Shown here one piece after another: positions 22,916 to 35,680 of a stretch of 64,000 bases of DNA (position 1 is the first letter of the stretch; each line of letters starts with the position of its first letter). Position numbers and translations under genes: made by a program. The notes under the pieces are model-generated. The model did no database searches. It had not been told where the DNA came from and was given only the letters and a program-made list of their open reading frames with translations. The stretch comes from Sorghum bicolor. Lineage: Eukaryota; Streptophyta; Magnoliopsida; Poales; Poaceae. Location: assembly GCF_000003195.3 (NCBI RefSeq), contig NC_012870.2, positions 32,702,562 to 32,766,561 of the forward strand, in the 5' to 3' direction.

Positions 22916-24184
22916 TGTTGACGGTCCTTAAAGCTCACATTTAACCGTCAACTAATCATGGAAAAGGACCTATATGCAACCAACTTCCAGACTTAGGATT
23001 TTATCTGACAGAATTCCACGAGTTTTGATGTTTGTCTATTTCTGTAGGGGGGTTATCAGGAAATACGGAAGAAAGGTCCACACGTCGAGTTTACATAGAG
23101 ATATTAACGTGTCGCGCAATTTTCTATCATCTAGAAGACTCCAGAAGCCACAGGAAGGAACGGGAAGCCGAGAGGGCTTAGGGACAGGGTGCCCGCCCTA
23201 CTCCCTTGGGCACCCACCCACCTTCAGTGTCCAATTCGGACCTGTTTCGTGGATCACGCTCCACCGACCTAAAGGATCAAGGAAAACCATGCGATTAATG
23301 TTGGTTTGATCCGACGGCCTAGATTCATCTGAATATACTAAATAAGCAAGACCCCCTGGCCCCTACAGATCATACCACTTCTACAGAATCAAAGTTAGGG
23401 TTTTAATTCTTCAGCCAAGTAGAGAGGATCCCTCTAGTTCATCTAGTTCTAGTTCTAGTTCATCTAGTTCTAGTTCATCTAGTTCTAGTTCCTCTAGTTC
23501 TAGTTCTAGTTTGTTCTAGTTGTAATCTAGAAAATAGGGAGAGAGAAGAGGAGTGCGGAGGAGGAGCCGGATTTGTCGGATCTTCCTGAACATTATACTT
23601 TTGCTGCAACTGGTTCGTTCTTCATCGTTCTCCAAGTTCTTCAATTCATAATTCCTGAGTTCTTTAATTACTTTTATTTACATTCAAGTTATTTATTGGA
23701 TTCCCGCTTGCATCAAGTGCTCTAGTCTTTATAACGCTAGAGTAGTAATTAATAGATTAGACGTGGTGTTTAGTCTTGCAATTACCTAGAATTGCACCCA
23801 ATCCTGCGGATTGTAGTGGTAGCCCTAGGGTAGTGACATCCCTAACGGTCGACGTATTCCACCTCGTTCGGATCGGTGTTTGTAGGACCGTAGTCAGAGC
23901 TTCCTAGCCCCCTTCTCATCTCTTTCTGTGGTTAGTGTTCTGATGTCCCGAAATAGATAATCTTGAAGTAATTCTTGATTCTTAGATCAACTAGAGAACT
24001 CTCAGGAAACTTCCTCTCTTCCCACCAAAAATAATTATATAGTTATCCTTGGGCGATCTTAAATCTTAATTAGTATACTCATGTTCCCTGTGGAAAATCG
24101 ATAATCTGGAATACTCTCGGGTAAAAGCTACATCGGTATCCGTGCGCTTGCGGATTTTTCTGTTTGCGTTTAAAATACCCAACA
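22916..24184 (+). repeat. Element B 5' LTR (1269 bp)
   Basis: It begins TGTTGACGGTCCTTAA and ends TACCCAACA. It contains a CTAGTT-type hexamer repeat (about 23433-23521). The TATA region reads ATACTAAATAAGC and so is degraded. Confidence 0.9.
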
Positions 24185-25880
24185 AGCTTTCTGGCGCCGT
24201 TGCCGGGGAACGGTAGCTATGCTAGTTTCGAACCAAGTCATCCGTGTATCCTTTTTCTTTTCCTTTTTTACCACACTCACCTTACCATTTTCACCACACC
24301 ACATGGATTTCAGTCCAAGCATTAACTAGCATGGAATTTATTTCATAGCCACTTCATTTGCTCCATGCTCATATGCAACATCTTCCCAATCCATTGGTTT
24401 TTCCAACATCACCACATTCGAGATCTCCAACCCCCTCATCCTTTCTATTTATAAAAACTTTAAAAGGGCGGTTGTCGATGCATATGTCTATAATAAATAT
24501 TGCAAATCTCGTTGAGTTGATCTTGATATAGGTCAGTGTTGGAGGGGAAACCACTTCGCAGACATAAATTGATGGTTTCCCAAGGACGAGCTTAGTGTCC
24601 TAAAATAAGCACTGATTAGATCGTAACATGAGCTTTTAATTATTTGCAACATTACCTTGTGTATTGAGCATATAAGGATAATTGTAAAAATATTCCTTCG
24701 GGTATTCTTGTCACTAACCTTTCTAGGATTGGAGCAAGAAGATCGGATGAATGACAAGCACAAGGTATGTCCAAGCAATCATCACACAACATTGAATTAA
24801 ATTCATCCAAACTTGAATTTTGCAAAATTCAAGCTTGGGGGAGTACTTTACATAAAAACATTCTTTGCCATGTTGCTATGTTGGTTGTCCCTACCTTTGA
24901 GACATGCTCAATTTGTTAAATACTAGTCACACTACTTCATCTCCACTTGAGTAGATCTCTATAAAAGCCATCACGCTATCTTTGTTTATCCTAGTAGGTG
25001 TTAGTTTGGAAGTATTGTACATACTTCTATTGGTTTTTAAATTAAGCATGGTGCTTAGGTTAAATAGCCTTCCTTAATCTAATTAGACATGGAGTCTAGT
25101 TTGGTTATTGAACTAAAAACTGCTTGTGTAGACATCGGTATATTTTGTTGGACTAACCCATGCAGGAAAACTTTCAATATCGACCTGGGAAGTCCTGAGA
25201 TAAACTCACATTGGAGACAAAGAGAGAGACACATGAAGTTTAACATTTTACACAAGGAAGGCATAGCTCACAAGAGATGATCCATGGAGGGTGCCACAAA
25301 CACGATGTACAACTGCTAAGATAGGAAAGCTTCCCAAGGTGATACTGTACCATCACTCTTCAAGTAAGGTAACATCTTAAGGTACTTGACTATCACTTTT
25401 ATAAGCTTCTCCTTGGTTCTGGCGTTCACATGAATAAAAGAGACAAACATGTATGATTTACAACTCTAGATTAACCAACCCAATCGATTCAACATGTTTA
25501 GTCCTTCCACCTTTGTGATCCCACACTCCTAATCGTATGAGCTAAAATGTTGCACACTCAATCTTTGGAAAATATATAAAAAACATAAGTATAGATAGAT
25601 TATATTTCCATTAGGTTGAGCGATCTAATCTGACAAATGTTTTAAATGCTACACTCATGATCTTATTATCCATCAACTTTTTCTTGCTCACTATGCTTAA
25701 GGTTAGAGAAGAACAAATACACTTTTGGTTCTGTTGGTGTTTACCACTAACAGGGCCCATGCACTTGATCTCTGCCTTGTCTCTATGAGCAGGTACACTT
25801 CAAGCAAAATATGAAGGAGTTTTACAACTCCTAGACTCCACCAAGTGAAGAACCTAGATCTATGAGCACAAACACACTGG
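24185..25880 (+). other. Element B leader and decayed gag region
   Basis: It includes the PBS at 24192, a leader like that of element C, a gag start cut short by a stop, and then DNA colinear with element A (about 8530-10050) with no long frame. A purine motif AGCTTGGGGGAG lies at 24832. Confidence 0.6.
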
Positions 25881-26393
25881 AGATACTGGACACTTAAGCA
25901 ATCACTGCCCTGATATGTTTGAGGACGTAACTACTGGAGTAACCCCATTGTGGAAGTAATTACTGACCTTCTACCGGTCAAGAGAGGCGATCTAGGATGC
26001 CCCATCATCCCGATCTCCATCGGCATGGTGGACTTCCTAGAAGCACTCTGCGTCTTTGGCTCCAGCGTCAACATTATGCCCAGGGTACTGTATGAAAAAT
26101 TCTTTACACATCCTTTACTAGAAACAACCATGTGTTTGCAGCTTGCAGATCAGACACTAAGTTTCCCAAAGGGAATATTGAAGAACATCTGCGTCCGAGT
26201 TGGTACCTTGTACGCCCCAGCAGACTTTGTGGTGATAGAGACTAATACTGATGAGAGGGCACCCATCATCCTAGGGAAGCCATTCCTGAACACCTCAGGA
26301 GCTGTCATCTACGCTAGTGCTGCCAAGATTAGTTTCTACATCAAGGGAGGAAGGAGACGTTTTCCTTCAAGAACAAGACTACACAAGTCTTAG
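25881..26393 (+). pseudogene. Zinc-knuckle remnant and aspartic protease of element B, catalytic Asp lost
   Basis: From about 25881 the sequence encodes a partial CCHC knuckle (GHLSNHCP), then a stop. An open frame at 25950-26393 (147 codons) has the fold markers of the gag-asp protease family: GCPIIPISIG near the start, the flap-side CLQLADQ, and ERAPIILGKPFL near the end. Where the family has the D-L/T-G active-site triad, this copy reads CVFGSS, so the catalytic aspartate is replaced. Element A lacks this whole block, while element C carries a different protease-like region. The product would not be expected to cleave Gag. Confidence 0.7.
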
Positions 26394-28384
26394 AGCAATC
26401 CCGCCATGAACCAAGGAAGAGGACCAACAGGAGGAACAGGAACAAGCAAATGTAGACCGAGTCAGCTAAGATGGTCACTGCAGTTCAAGGAGGTGAAGAT
26501 CGTCGACTTAAGTCACCGTTCCTAACTAAAAAGGACGACCCAGTCACCTATCAGCTCCTATTCGGAACCATGCCCCTAAAACCGACATACATTCACCTCT
26601 AGATGGCAGATCAGACATTCTGAAAGGTTGAAGGTTATTGACATGGGAGAAGACGACATAATCGCAACCAGAAGAGGCAAGTCATCAAGGACGGATGAGC
26701 AGACTACGAAGGAGAAGTAGTAAGGTCTGAAGACATATAGCTTGAACAGAACTATCTTGAGGAGACCATAGTACCGAGCCAGGTGTGGAGAGAGAAGATA
26801 GTTATACATGAAGAGCAGGCGCAGCCGGAACCACCGACTACGCCATCCAGCGAATCCCAGGACGACTGAGAAAATGGAGAGTTCCGTTCGGAGGACTTAA
26901 AAACACCGAACGCCTTGCCAAGAGGTAAACTTGGTAGTTATTCTTTTCCTTTCAATTATTTAAAATAGTTTGCTTAGTTAATCATGTTTGTACTATCGAA
27001 AAAAAGAAAATAAAAATGTTAAAAAACAGTAAGCCCCATGTGAGTATATGAGTGGCATAAACCCCATAAGTACATTCACTGTGGTGGCATAAAAATAAAA
27101 TAAATATTTTTTCTGCTCTATAAAATGAAAATATAAAAATAGAGAGTAACATTTATTAGAGGAAGCTCAACATGATAACGGCTAAGAGATTTTATGCTAA
27201 CACTTAACCAGTTCTACAAAGCTTTGTTGTCTATTTGAGCTCCACAGAATTCAAGGATCAAAGAAGACTAGCAGACGGAGGACATCATAATCGCTGTCAT
27301 GTTGCTGCCGACATTTAAATACACCTCTGCCACCTGCTAGCTACATCAGAAGAAATTACGTCAAAATCAAGCTTGGGGGAGAGCACCCAATTTATCCAGC
27401 TAAGTGTTCTACTCATGTTTATACTTTACTCAAATAATAAAAAGATGCATAATCATAAAAACCTAAATAAAGATTTTGTGCTTATATATATATCTTTGCT
27501 TAGTTTGCTAAATAAATAAATAAATAAATAAAATTTGCTTTGAACCCTCGTGATAAGCTCTCACATGGAAATGATGAATAGTTGCTCTACCATGACTAGT
27601 TCTCAAAATTAAAATCTCTCTCAAGTTTAGGCATGACTGTTATTAATTAAGATTTGCTCTAAACCTAAACTTGTGGGAAGAGTACTTGAACTAAAGTCTA
27701 AGTTGTTAACGGACAGGATATGGGAAGGTTGAGCTGCTGTTTATCTGTTCCTAGAGATGCTAGAATTCTGGAGAATTTTATCTTTGAAAATCTTTAAAAT
27801 ATCACATGATGAGTTCCTGTATGATGAGAGTTTAAATTCCTACCACAGCCATATATACATGCTTGCTAGACTTTGAGCCACACATTTACTTTTTACTACT
27901 TATGAGCATTGAGTGTGGTCAAGCTGTGTAGAACCTTAGGAGCTTGTCATGTGGTTAAATCAAGATTCACTTGCACGTTCACTCATACATGCTGATTCTA
28001 CTTCGGAAGTACGCATCCACATTTATCCACCCATTTCCATCTCCAGAACCACCCAAAAATATTCTACTCCTAATTCGGGAGAGAATAGCCAAAAACATTT
28101 CTGTTTTCCCCTATGAAATAAATGCTCAAGTTATCTTGGTTACTACCACTTGCTACATTATTTCAAGAGATGAGTGCTCTAAAAAAAGAAAAAAAAGATA
28201 CAAGGAAATAAAAGGGGCAAGTGCCCGGAACCTCATAAGAAAAGAAAAAGTGAGACGAGAGGTAAAAATGGACAAGTGTCTGATAGTAGAATTAGGGGTA
28301 CAAGATACCCACCTGAGAGGAAAGAAAAAGAAATACAGAGCATCTCATTCTCCCCAAAAGTTTCAAAAGAGCAAGGAAGGTATG
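26394..28384 (+). other. Element B 3' internal region, left part
   Basis: It is colinear with the 3' non-coding region of element A from about 26900. It has a purine motif at 27370-27381, an AAATAAATAAAT microsatellite at about 27509 and an A/G-rich tract near 28175. The element C target GTATG is at 28380-28384. No domain was found. Confidence 0.6.
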
Positions 28385-28814
28385 TGTTGACGGTCCTTAA
28401 TGCTCACATTTAACCGTTAACTAATCGTGGAAAAGGATCCAAATGCAACCAACACCTAGACTTAGGGTTTTATCTGACAGAATTCCACGAGTTTTGGTGT
28501 TTGTCTATTTTTGCAGGGGGTTATCAGGAAATATGGAGGAAAGGCCCACACGTCGGGATTACATAGAGATATTAACGTGCCGCGCAATTTTCTATCATCT
28601 AGAAGACTCCAGAAGCCACGGGAACGAACAGGAGGCCGAGCGGGCCCGGAAGCAGGGCGCCCGCCCTACCCCCCTGGGCGCCCGCCCTCCTCTGCTGGCC
28701 AATAAGCACGAGTCTCGGGGATTATGCCCCACCGACTCTAAGGATCGAGGAAAATCACACGATGAAGGTCGGTTTGATCGGATGGTGGAGAATAACGTGG
28801 AAATTCCTTGGGAG

Positions 28815-28877
28815 CTACTCTTCCTAGATTTCTTGGGGGCTACTCTTCCTAGATTTCTTGGGGGCTACTCTTCCTGG
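28815..28877. repeat. 25-bp tandem repeat in the U3 of element C
   Basis: CTACTCTTCCTAGATTTCTT starts at 28815 and 28840, with a partial unit from 28865. The 3' LTR has one unit fewer, which accounts for the whole LTR length difference. Confidence 0.85.
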
Positions 28878-28974
28878 ACTATATAAGCAGACCCCCACCA
28901 GCCCCTAGAGGCATACCTCTTCTACAGAATCAAAGCTAGGGTTTCAATTCTTCATCCAAGTAGAGAGGATCCCT

Positions 28975-29071
28975 CTAGTTCTTCTAGTTCTACCTCTAGT
29001 TCATCTAGATCTAGTTCTAGTTCATCTAGTTCTAGTTCTAGTTCCTCTAGTTCTAGTTCTAGTTAGTTCTA
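28975..29071. repeat. CTAGTT-type hexamer microsatellite in an LTR
   Basis: Imperfect (TCTAGT)n with TCATCTAG interruptions. Homologous arrays occur at about 23433-23521, 54775-54871 and 56705-56773. Their lengths differ between the LTRs of B and C. Confidence 0.85.
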
Positions 29072-29746
29072 GTTGTAATCTAGAAAATAGGGAGAGAGAA
29101 GAGGAGAGCGGAGGAGGAGGAGCCGGATCTGTCGGATCTTCCTCAACATTGTACTTTTGCAGCAACTGGTTCGTTCTTCATCGTTCTCCAGGTTCTTCAA
29201 TTTATAATCCTGAGTTCTTTAATTACTTTTATTTACATTCAAGTTATTTATTGGATTCCTGATTGCATCAAGTGCTCTAATCTTTGCAACATTAGAGTAG
29301 TAATTAATAGATTAGACATGGTGTTTAGTCTTGCAATTACCTAGAATTGCACCCAATCCTGCGGATTGTTGTGGTAGCCTTAGGGTAGTGACAGCCCTAA
29401 CGGTCGACGTATTCCACCTCGTTCGGATCGGTGTTTGTAGGACCGTAGTCAGACCTTCCTAGCCCCCTTCTCATCTCTTTCTGTGGTTAGTGCTCTGATG
29501 TCCCGAAATAGATAATCTTGAAGTAATTCTTGATTCTTAGATCAACTAGAGAACTCTCAGGAAACTTCCTCTCTTCCCACCAAAAATAATTATATAGTTA
29601 TCCTTGGGCGATCTTGGAACTTAATTAGTACACTCACGTTCCCTGTGGAAAATCGATACTTTAGAATACTCCCGGGTGAAAGCTACATTGGTATCCGTGC
29701 GCTTGCGGATTTTTCTGTTTGCGTTTAAAATACCCAACAAGCTTTC

Positions 29747-29764
29747 TGGCGCCGTTGCCGGGGA
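29747..29764 (+). other. Element C primer-binding site
   Basis: TGGCGCCGTTGCCGGGGA lies 7 bp after the LTR and is complementary to plant tRNA-Asp. Confidence 0.85.
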
Positions 29765-29857
29765 ACGGTAGCTGTGCTAGTTTCGAACCAAGTCGTCCGT
29801 GTATCCTTTTTCTTTTCCCTTTTTACCACACTCACCTTACCATTTTCACCATACCAC

Positions 29858-31389
29858 ATGGATTTCACTCCTATCTACAAATTCTTTGCTCCAAAGGGCG
29901 AGTTATTAGAGCCACCACCATCATCACATCCAATTCTTACAGATGGCTATGACCTTGGCCCTGATCTAATAGCCATGGTTCAGGAGCAACCCTTCTCTGG
30001 GCAAGTAGATGAAGATCCATACACCCACCTTAGAGAATTCGAGCAGTTGTGCTCTTGTCGATCTATTTCCGGCATGACACAAGAAGCTCTTAAATGGAAA
30101 TTATTTCCGTTCTCCCTTTTAGGAAGAGCAAAAAAGTGGTATGCTCATTCTCTAGGAGGCGTTAATGGAAATTGGGATGAACTTCGGGACAACTTTTGTC
30201 TCGCTTTCTTCCCACTCTTTCGAATCGCTGACCTTAGAATCGAAATTCTTACATTCAAACAAAGAGAGAAGGAAACTTTAGGAGCAGCTTGGGCTAGGTT
30301 CACAAGCCTTACCAATTCCGGTCCAAACCTTTCCCTGCCTGACCATGTACTGTATTACCACTTTTATCGTGGTCTAAGCAAGGAGGCTGCTCTTCACCTC
30401 GACATTGCTTCAGGAGGCTCATTCACACACAAACTCACAGATGAGGGGAGAGATATCCTAGAAAGAATCCTTGAAAATACCCCTTACACAGGCATTTATG
30501 ATGAGTTTCCTGAAGAAGAAAAAGAAGTCCAGCCTCATCCTAAACCAAAAGATGAGGAACTTGCAACCGAGTTAGAAATTCCACTTGACCCACCTATTAA
30601 TTTGGTTGTAGAGAAACCTCCTTATAAAGGAATGCAAAACCAACTAAGGGATGATGAACCACCACCTTTAGAGCATCCCTTTGAATTCGAGGAAGATCTT
30701 TTTGAAGATTATGGAAACACCTCGAATTTTCCTATCCAAACACGACCTCTAGCAAGGACCACTCAATCCATTCTAAGAGTAGAATCTGTTGACATAGAAC
30801 ACATCAAAAGCCTTTCGGCTATTCTGAGTTACGAATGGCTAACAGAAGCAAAGCTGTCTCCTGAGGTAGCTCGGATCATCACTCCTTCAACCATTCTTCT
30901 ATGCCAAATTAGAAGGTCCACTAGGAAGGTCCACTACAATCCATATGTTGGGATAAATGTTATTTCCAAGGAGTTAGCTGACACTCTTTATCCCAACGAG
31001 TCCATAACCCCATCCCAAAAACTTTTACAAAGTTCATCTGGATTAATTCTAGAAAGCCATGGGGTATTAAGGGCAGTTCCTGTTAGAATCAAGGACTCTG
31101 AAATATGTCTAAATTTCCACATTTTTGACATACCAGAGATTCCTCTCTTGATTGGCAGACCAATCATGAAACTTCTACAAGAACAACCACAACGAGGTCA
31201 TTTAGACTTCAAGGTTGGGAATTCCACTATTGTTGTTCCTCTTGCTAGATCAATTAACACGATAGTGGAACCCAAACTTAAACCAGATCCTATTGAGGAG
31301 GTCTTAATGGTGACTCAAGAGGAGATGACCCAACCATTCTTTAATCATGAACACTTTGTTCAAGAAGAAGAAGAGTTGGTAGAACCCGT
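29858..31389 (+). pseudogene. Element C gag and protease-like region (5' part of gag-pol)
   Basis: The ATG at 29858 is preferred over 29774 because the upstream residues are leader sequence and the homologous start in element A has the same MD- context. It gives about 510 codons before element D interrupts. Residues of about 55-190 form a retrotransposon Gag (capsid) domain with a KWYAHSL segment, a WDELRDNF motif and a YYHFYRGL helix. Around residues 365-460 is a protease-like segment ending in IPLLIGRPI. No D-S/T-G triad is visible; the corresponding stretch reads NPYVGIN. I recall similar triad-less segments in grass Athila-like proteins but have not checked this. The frame continues without shift at 50040, so the coding was intact when D inserted. 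Confidence 0.8.
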
Positions 31390-32421
31390 TGTCGGTGTTT
31401 TCCCCCGGGGGGTCACACCAACGAGTAAATTTGTATGCGTGCTCCCTTTCCCGGATGGTGATGCAAGCAGACACAGAGATTTATCCTGGTTCGGGCAAGA
31501 GAAGGCCCTACGTCCAGCGCGGGGGAGAGAGTTTGTATTATCTCGCACCTAAGTGCTTGTATAGGGGCGAATACAAGCGTGGTATGAAGTGTGGAGCTCT
31601 ACTACGTATGAGCGTGGTCTTGTGTCGTGATCCCTCTTGTTCTATTCCTGAGTCCCTCCTTTTATAGTTCCAAGGAGGGACCTAGGGTACATGTATAGGT
31701 GTAAGAATAGGAGTCGATAGCAGCATGGAGCGCTGACCTACTCGAGGCTTCCGTACCAGCATGACCTCGAGCCATCCTGTCTTAATAGCCTGGTGATGAT
31801 CACGCGTGCCCCTGCATTCTGCTCTGCGCGCCGTCTTGGATTGGTTCGACGGATGCACGCTTGTACGATCCGGCGGAGTGGTTGGGATGTAGTCAGTCGA
31901 CGCCCAACCCGTCCCCTGGAAGGATTTCTGTCTGGTCGAGGGTCAGATGCCGTACATTGTGCTGATATCCGGAGCGCTGACTTTAGACGTCTCGAGGGGG
32001 TCCCGATTAGACGTCCCATCCTTATTTCCCGCGCCCTGTCATGCCCTGGGTCGTTCGGCGGGAAGGCTGCAAAAAGATTGATGGGACGGAAGCCTGTTCC
32101 CTATCACGCCTCCCGTGACCTGTGTGTTAGGTGGGGAAGCATCAGGTGCATTTAATGCTCCGCCCCGCGTGCGCGCGTCAGGTGGCGGACGGCGACCTTG
32201 CGCTTGACGCCCCTCGGTTCGCGTGAGCCTGTTCCGTATTCGACGGTAACCGGCGCTCGACGCCTGATCGATTCGCTCGACGCTATTTCCGTCTTCGAGG
32301 TTGCGGCCATCGATGGTCGTGCGTGTGTGCGGACGGAGCGTCGAATCGAGGCGCTAGTTTTACGTACGGATGGTTTCGTTATTCGTGTTGGTGAGGGTAC
32401 CCCTTGTTGATACCCTCGACA
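31390..32421 (-). repeat. Element D 3' LTR (1032 bp)
   Basis: On the minus strand it carries CTATAAAAGGAGGGAC (complement of about 31651-31667) as promoter TATA. It has TG...CA ends and a CCCCCGGGGGG palindrome near its end. Confidence 0.92.
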
Positions 32422-33354
32422 GTAGCCCCCGAGTCTCCATTCGAGCGCTGGCGCTCGAGTGGAGACTTTTGTCTTTTCAGTCGAGGTTCCGCGGGGGCGC
32501 GCGAGCGACTCCGCGGGGGTAGCCCCCGAGCCCTCGAGGGATTATTTAACTCCCTTGGTGGTTATTTTGCCTAATTTGCAGAGACACTGTCGACACCAGT
32601 GGTGGAAGGTTCTGATCGGCTTTGCCTTGCGTGGAGGTTTCGACGTACTCTCGATAGAGCGAGCGTCTTCCACTCCAGATCGAGTTCCTAGCGGGTAGTC
32701 CAAGTGAGAACCCGTGCCCCTTTCGAGGGGGTCAGCTATAGCCCGGAGGCGTTCTCATAAAGCTGGGTCGACGTGGTCGGGGATACCGGTCTCATTCGAT
32801 AGAGTCCAGCGGCTCGATGCCTCCCGTCGGGGGGATTCCTCTCGACTGTCTCGACCCTGCCTTGGACATCGCCAGCGAGTTTTCGAGGCATGCCTCGATT
32901 TTCGACCACTCGCGGGGGACCCCTGACTCTTGGTGCTCGAGATCGGCTGTCGAACCCTTTCGACGGGCCAGCCCTCGACCTCTCGAGACTATTGTGGGCG
33001 CGTATCTTGGCTTACAAAGCAAGGAAGCTGCCTTGCCGGTTCGTCTTTCCGCCCGTTGGGCGCACCTTTTGAGGTAAGTGACGTTGCGACACTGTATCGG
33101 CGGGGAATCCGGAGCGTCCGGCCTGTGAAGAGAGAAAGGACCGTTAGACGGCGCATTTATGGGGGGAGTTACCTCATTTATCGGATCCGTCCGTTGGTTG
33201 GCTGCTATCTATAAGTACGCCGTGGCGCTGCTCCATTCTTTCTCTCCTCTTCCGTTCTCTCGCCTCCGTCTTCTTGCTGCCTTTGCTCTCTTGCTTCCTT
33301 CACACGCGCGTGCACCCCCTCGAGCGGTAGCGAATCCACCGTATTCCAACCAAG
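32422..33354 (+). promoter_or_regulatory. Upstream region and promoter of the antisense gene of element D
   Basis: This stretch lies between the 3' LTR and the antisense start codon and has no long frame of its own. It begins with the PPT complement GTAGCCCCCGAG. A TATA-like CTATAAGTA at 33209-33217 lies about 145 bp before the ATG at 33355 and is followed by a CT-rich leader (TTCTTTCTCTCCTCTTCC). Element F has the same layout with a better TATAAATA (60433-60440), 140 bp before its ATG. Conservation at the same spacing supports a dedicated promoter. Confidence 0.6.
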
Positions 33355-35630
33355 ATGCCTGTGAGGCTTGTTGCCGCCGACGACTGGCGTCCATCGTTGA
33401 AGACGGACCGCCGCCTGCTAGAGCTCGAGAATGAAGGGCTCTTGCGCCGCCGCACCTCGCAGTCTTCGCCGGAGTGGATCGCGCCGCCGGCGAGTCACAT
33501 GGAGCCCCAGCCACCCGAGGGCTACGTGGTGTCATTCGCCAAATTCCACCGCCATGGCCTGGGCGCTCCCCCGAGCCGCTTTATGCGGGCTCTCTGCTTC
33601 CACTACGGGGTGGAGCTCCAGCATTTTTCCCCGAACGCCATCACCGTCGCGGCGGTCTTCGCCGCGGTGTGCGAGGGTTATCTGGGGATGATGCCCCATT
33701 GGGATCTATGGCTTCACCTCTACAGGAGCGAACTTTTCAACGCCCCCACCGGGACCACCGGCGTGAGGAAACCCGTGCGGGCCGGATGCCTCAACCTGGT
33801 GTTGAAGACGAAGAAGACGGAGAGGCCGCGCGAGTACATCCTGGTGGGGCTGTCGTCGAACCATGCTGGGTGGGACTCCCAGTGGTTCTATCTAAGAAAC
33901 GACGACGGTCTCTTCCCCGTCTACACAGGCCGTCTGATCTCGGAGCGCCCAGACAACTGGACGTACGGCGTCGTCCAGGAGCACCAGTCACGGCTCGACC
34001 CCCTCCTCGACGTTATGAAGAGGCTGCGCTTGGAGGGCCTGTCCGCCGCTCTCGTCCTCTCGGCCGTCCATCGTCGGAGGGTCCTTCCCCTGATGTCTCG
34101 GCCATTGAGGATGGACGAAATGGGGCCGGGCGTCTCGTCCCGGGATCTTGAGGCTTGCCGGATGTCCAACGTGGCTCTGGCGGACGATGAGGTCGCCGCC
34201 CGGGTCAGGGCGGCCATCGCCGGCGATTTCAAGCCGTCGCACGTTAACGGCTTCCCTATGAGGCCTGATGAATGCTCGGTCGATTTGGTATGTCTTCTTC
34301 CTCGTGGTAGCCTTGACTCTGGGTTCCTTTTCCACCCCTTTTTTCTGATTCTATTTTTACTATGGCAGGGGCGGATCGACATTCGATCCTCGAGGCCCCC
34401 GGTGAAAGAGGACGAAGTCGATCGCGAAGCGCGGCGCCGTTCCGCCGAGAAATCGAAGTCCGTCAAGGACTCTAAGAAGAAAGGGGAGAAGAAGAAAAAC
34501 CTTGACCGGCAAGCTTTAGAGGCGCGTCGGTCCAAATCCAGGCAGAGGGGAGAGCCTGAAGAAGAGTCCCCCAGCGAGAAAGATGATGACGACGATGAGG
34601 ATAGTGAGGACTCCGAGGGGATGGCGTCTCGCCTTGACCGGATCCTCGGGGGTCCATCTCAAGGTGAGGCCGACGCTCCTCGGGTGGAAGCTTCGTCGGA
34701 GGGCCCAGGCGGATCCCTCCGTCCTCGCGCCGATACCCCTCCCGCGCCCAAGGTTGGTCAAGTTGCCCCGCGCCCTCCCCCGGCGCCCAGGGAGAGTGGT
34801 CATGCTAGGCCCCAGGCGACGGGGCCACTGACCCGCGGTCGTGCCGCGGCCTCCGAGAAAGGAGAGGCCGGCCGCAGGAGTGCCAGTCCCGGCGCCCGCC
34901 ACGCGGGAACTGATGCGCCTAGGCCCGCGCCTGCCCTCGAGGGGCCTAGAACCCTGACGCGGGGAGGCTCGAGGCCCGCCGGTCGGGGCGGCGGGAGGCG
35001 AGCTATTCTTCCTGTAGGGTAAGCCCTTTCGATGCTGTGGCCTTTGTCTTCCTGCTCCTCTGCGTTTGCTCATATGCCGATCTTTTCTCAGGCTAAAGCG
35101 GACCCTCGAGCGGGCCCAGCCGTCCATGGCAAAGAGGCTCAAAACGGGAACCGCCTCCAAGGAACCAAGTTTATAGCTTGTTTATGGGCCCTGTGATGTT
35201 CTCGCGTCGGTTATTACAGCGTCTAACCTTTATCCCTTGTTTTGTAGGCTCCTCCGACTCCCAACCTCCAGCCGGTGTCGAGAGGAGTCTGCCTCATCCC
35301 GTGCCTGCCTCGTCGCCGCCGACTTGTGGCGAGGCCTCCCAGACGCAAGCGTCAGAGGGAGCCCCCGAGCCCCCTCGATTGGGGGTCGAGGGGGAACCTA
35401 TCACCATCAGCGACACGTCTGATGGTGACAGAGCGTCTGGGGGTGCCCGCCCTATGGAGGAGGAAACGTCGAGCCCTCGTGTCGTGGGGTCAACTCCCTG
35501 GCCCGCCGGCCTCCGTACCCTCGAGGAGCAGAAAAAAAAGAGGGAGGAGGATGAACAGCGGGAGCGCGAGGCGGCGCGGCAGCCGCAGGAGCATGAGGCA
35601 CAGCAGCAGCAGCAGCAGCAGCAACAACCG

Positions 35631-35680
<50 letters not shown>

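Larger units (their letters stand above)
28385..29739 (+). repeat. Element C 5' LTR (1355 bp)
   Basis: It has a TATA-like CTATATAAGC at about 28879 and a CTAGTT-type hexamer array (about 28975-29071). It ends TACCCAACA. Confidence 0.92.

Noticed and set aside
31390..31552. Continuation of the element C gag-protease frame for about 54 codons
   Set aside because: These codons are the LTR of element D read by accident. The true frame resumes at 50040.
31793..32410. Open frames inside the D LTRs, also at 49406-50023
   Set aside because: They are GC-rich LTR sequence, identical in both LTRs because LTRs are copies. No domain is present.
33355..35022. Reading the 555-codon frame of D as an unspliced gene
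   Set aside because: It passes through an 81-bp GT-AG intron that is 73 bp and out of frame in F, so the continuous frame is accidental.
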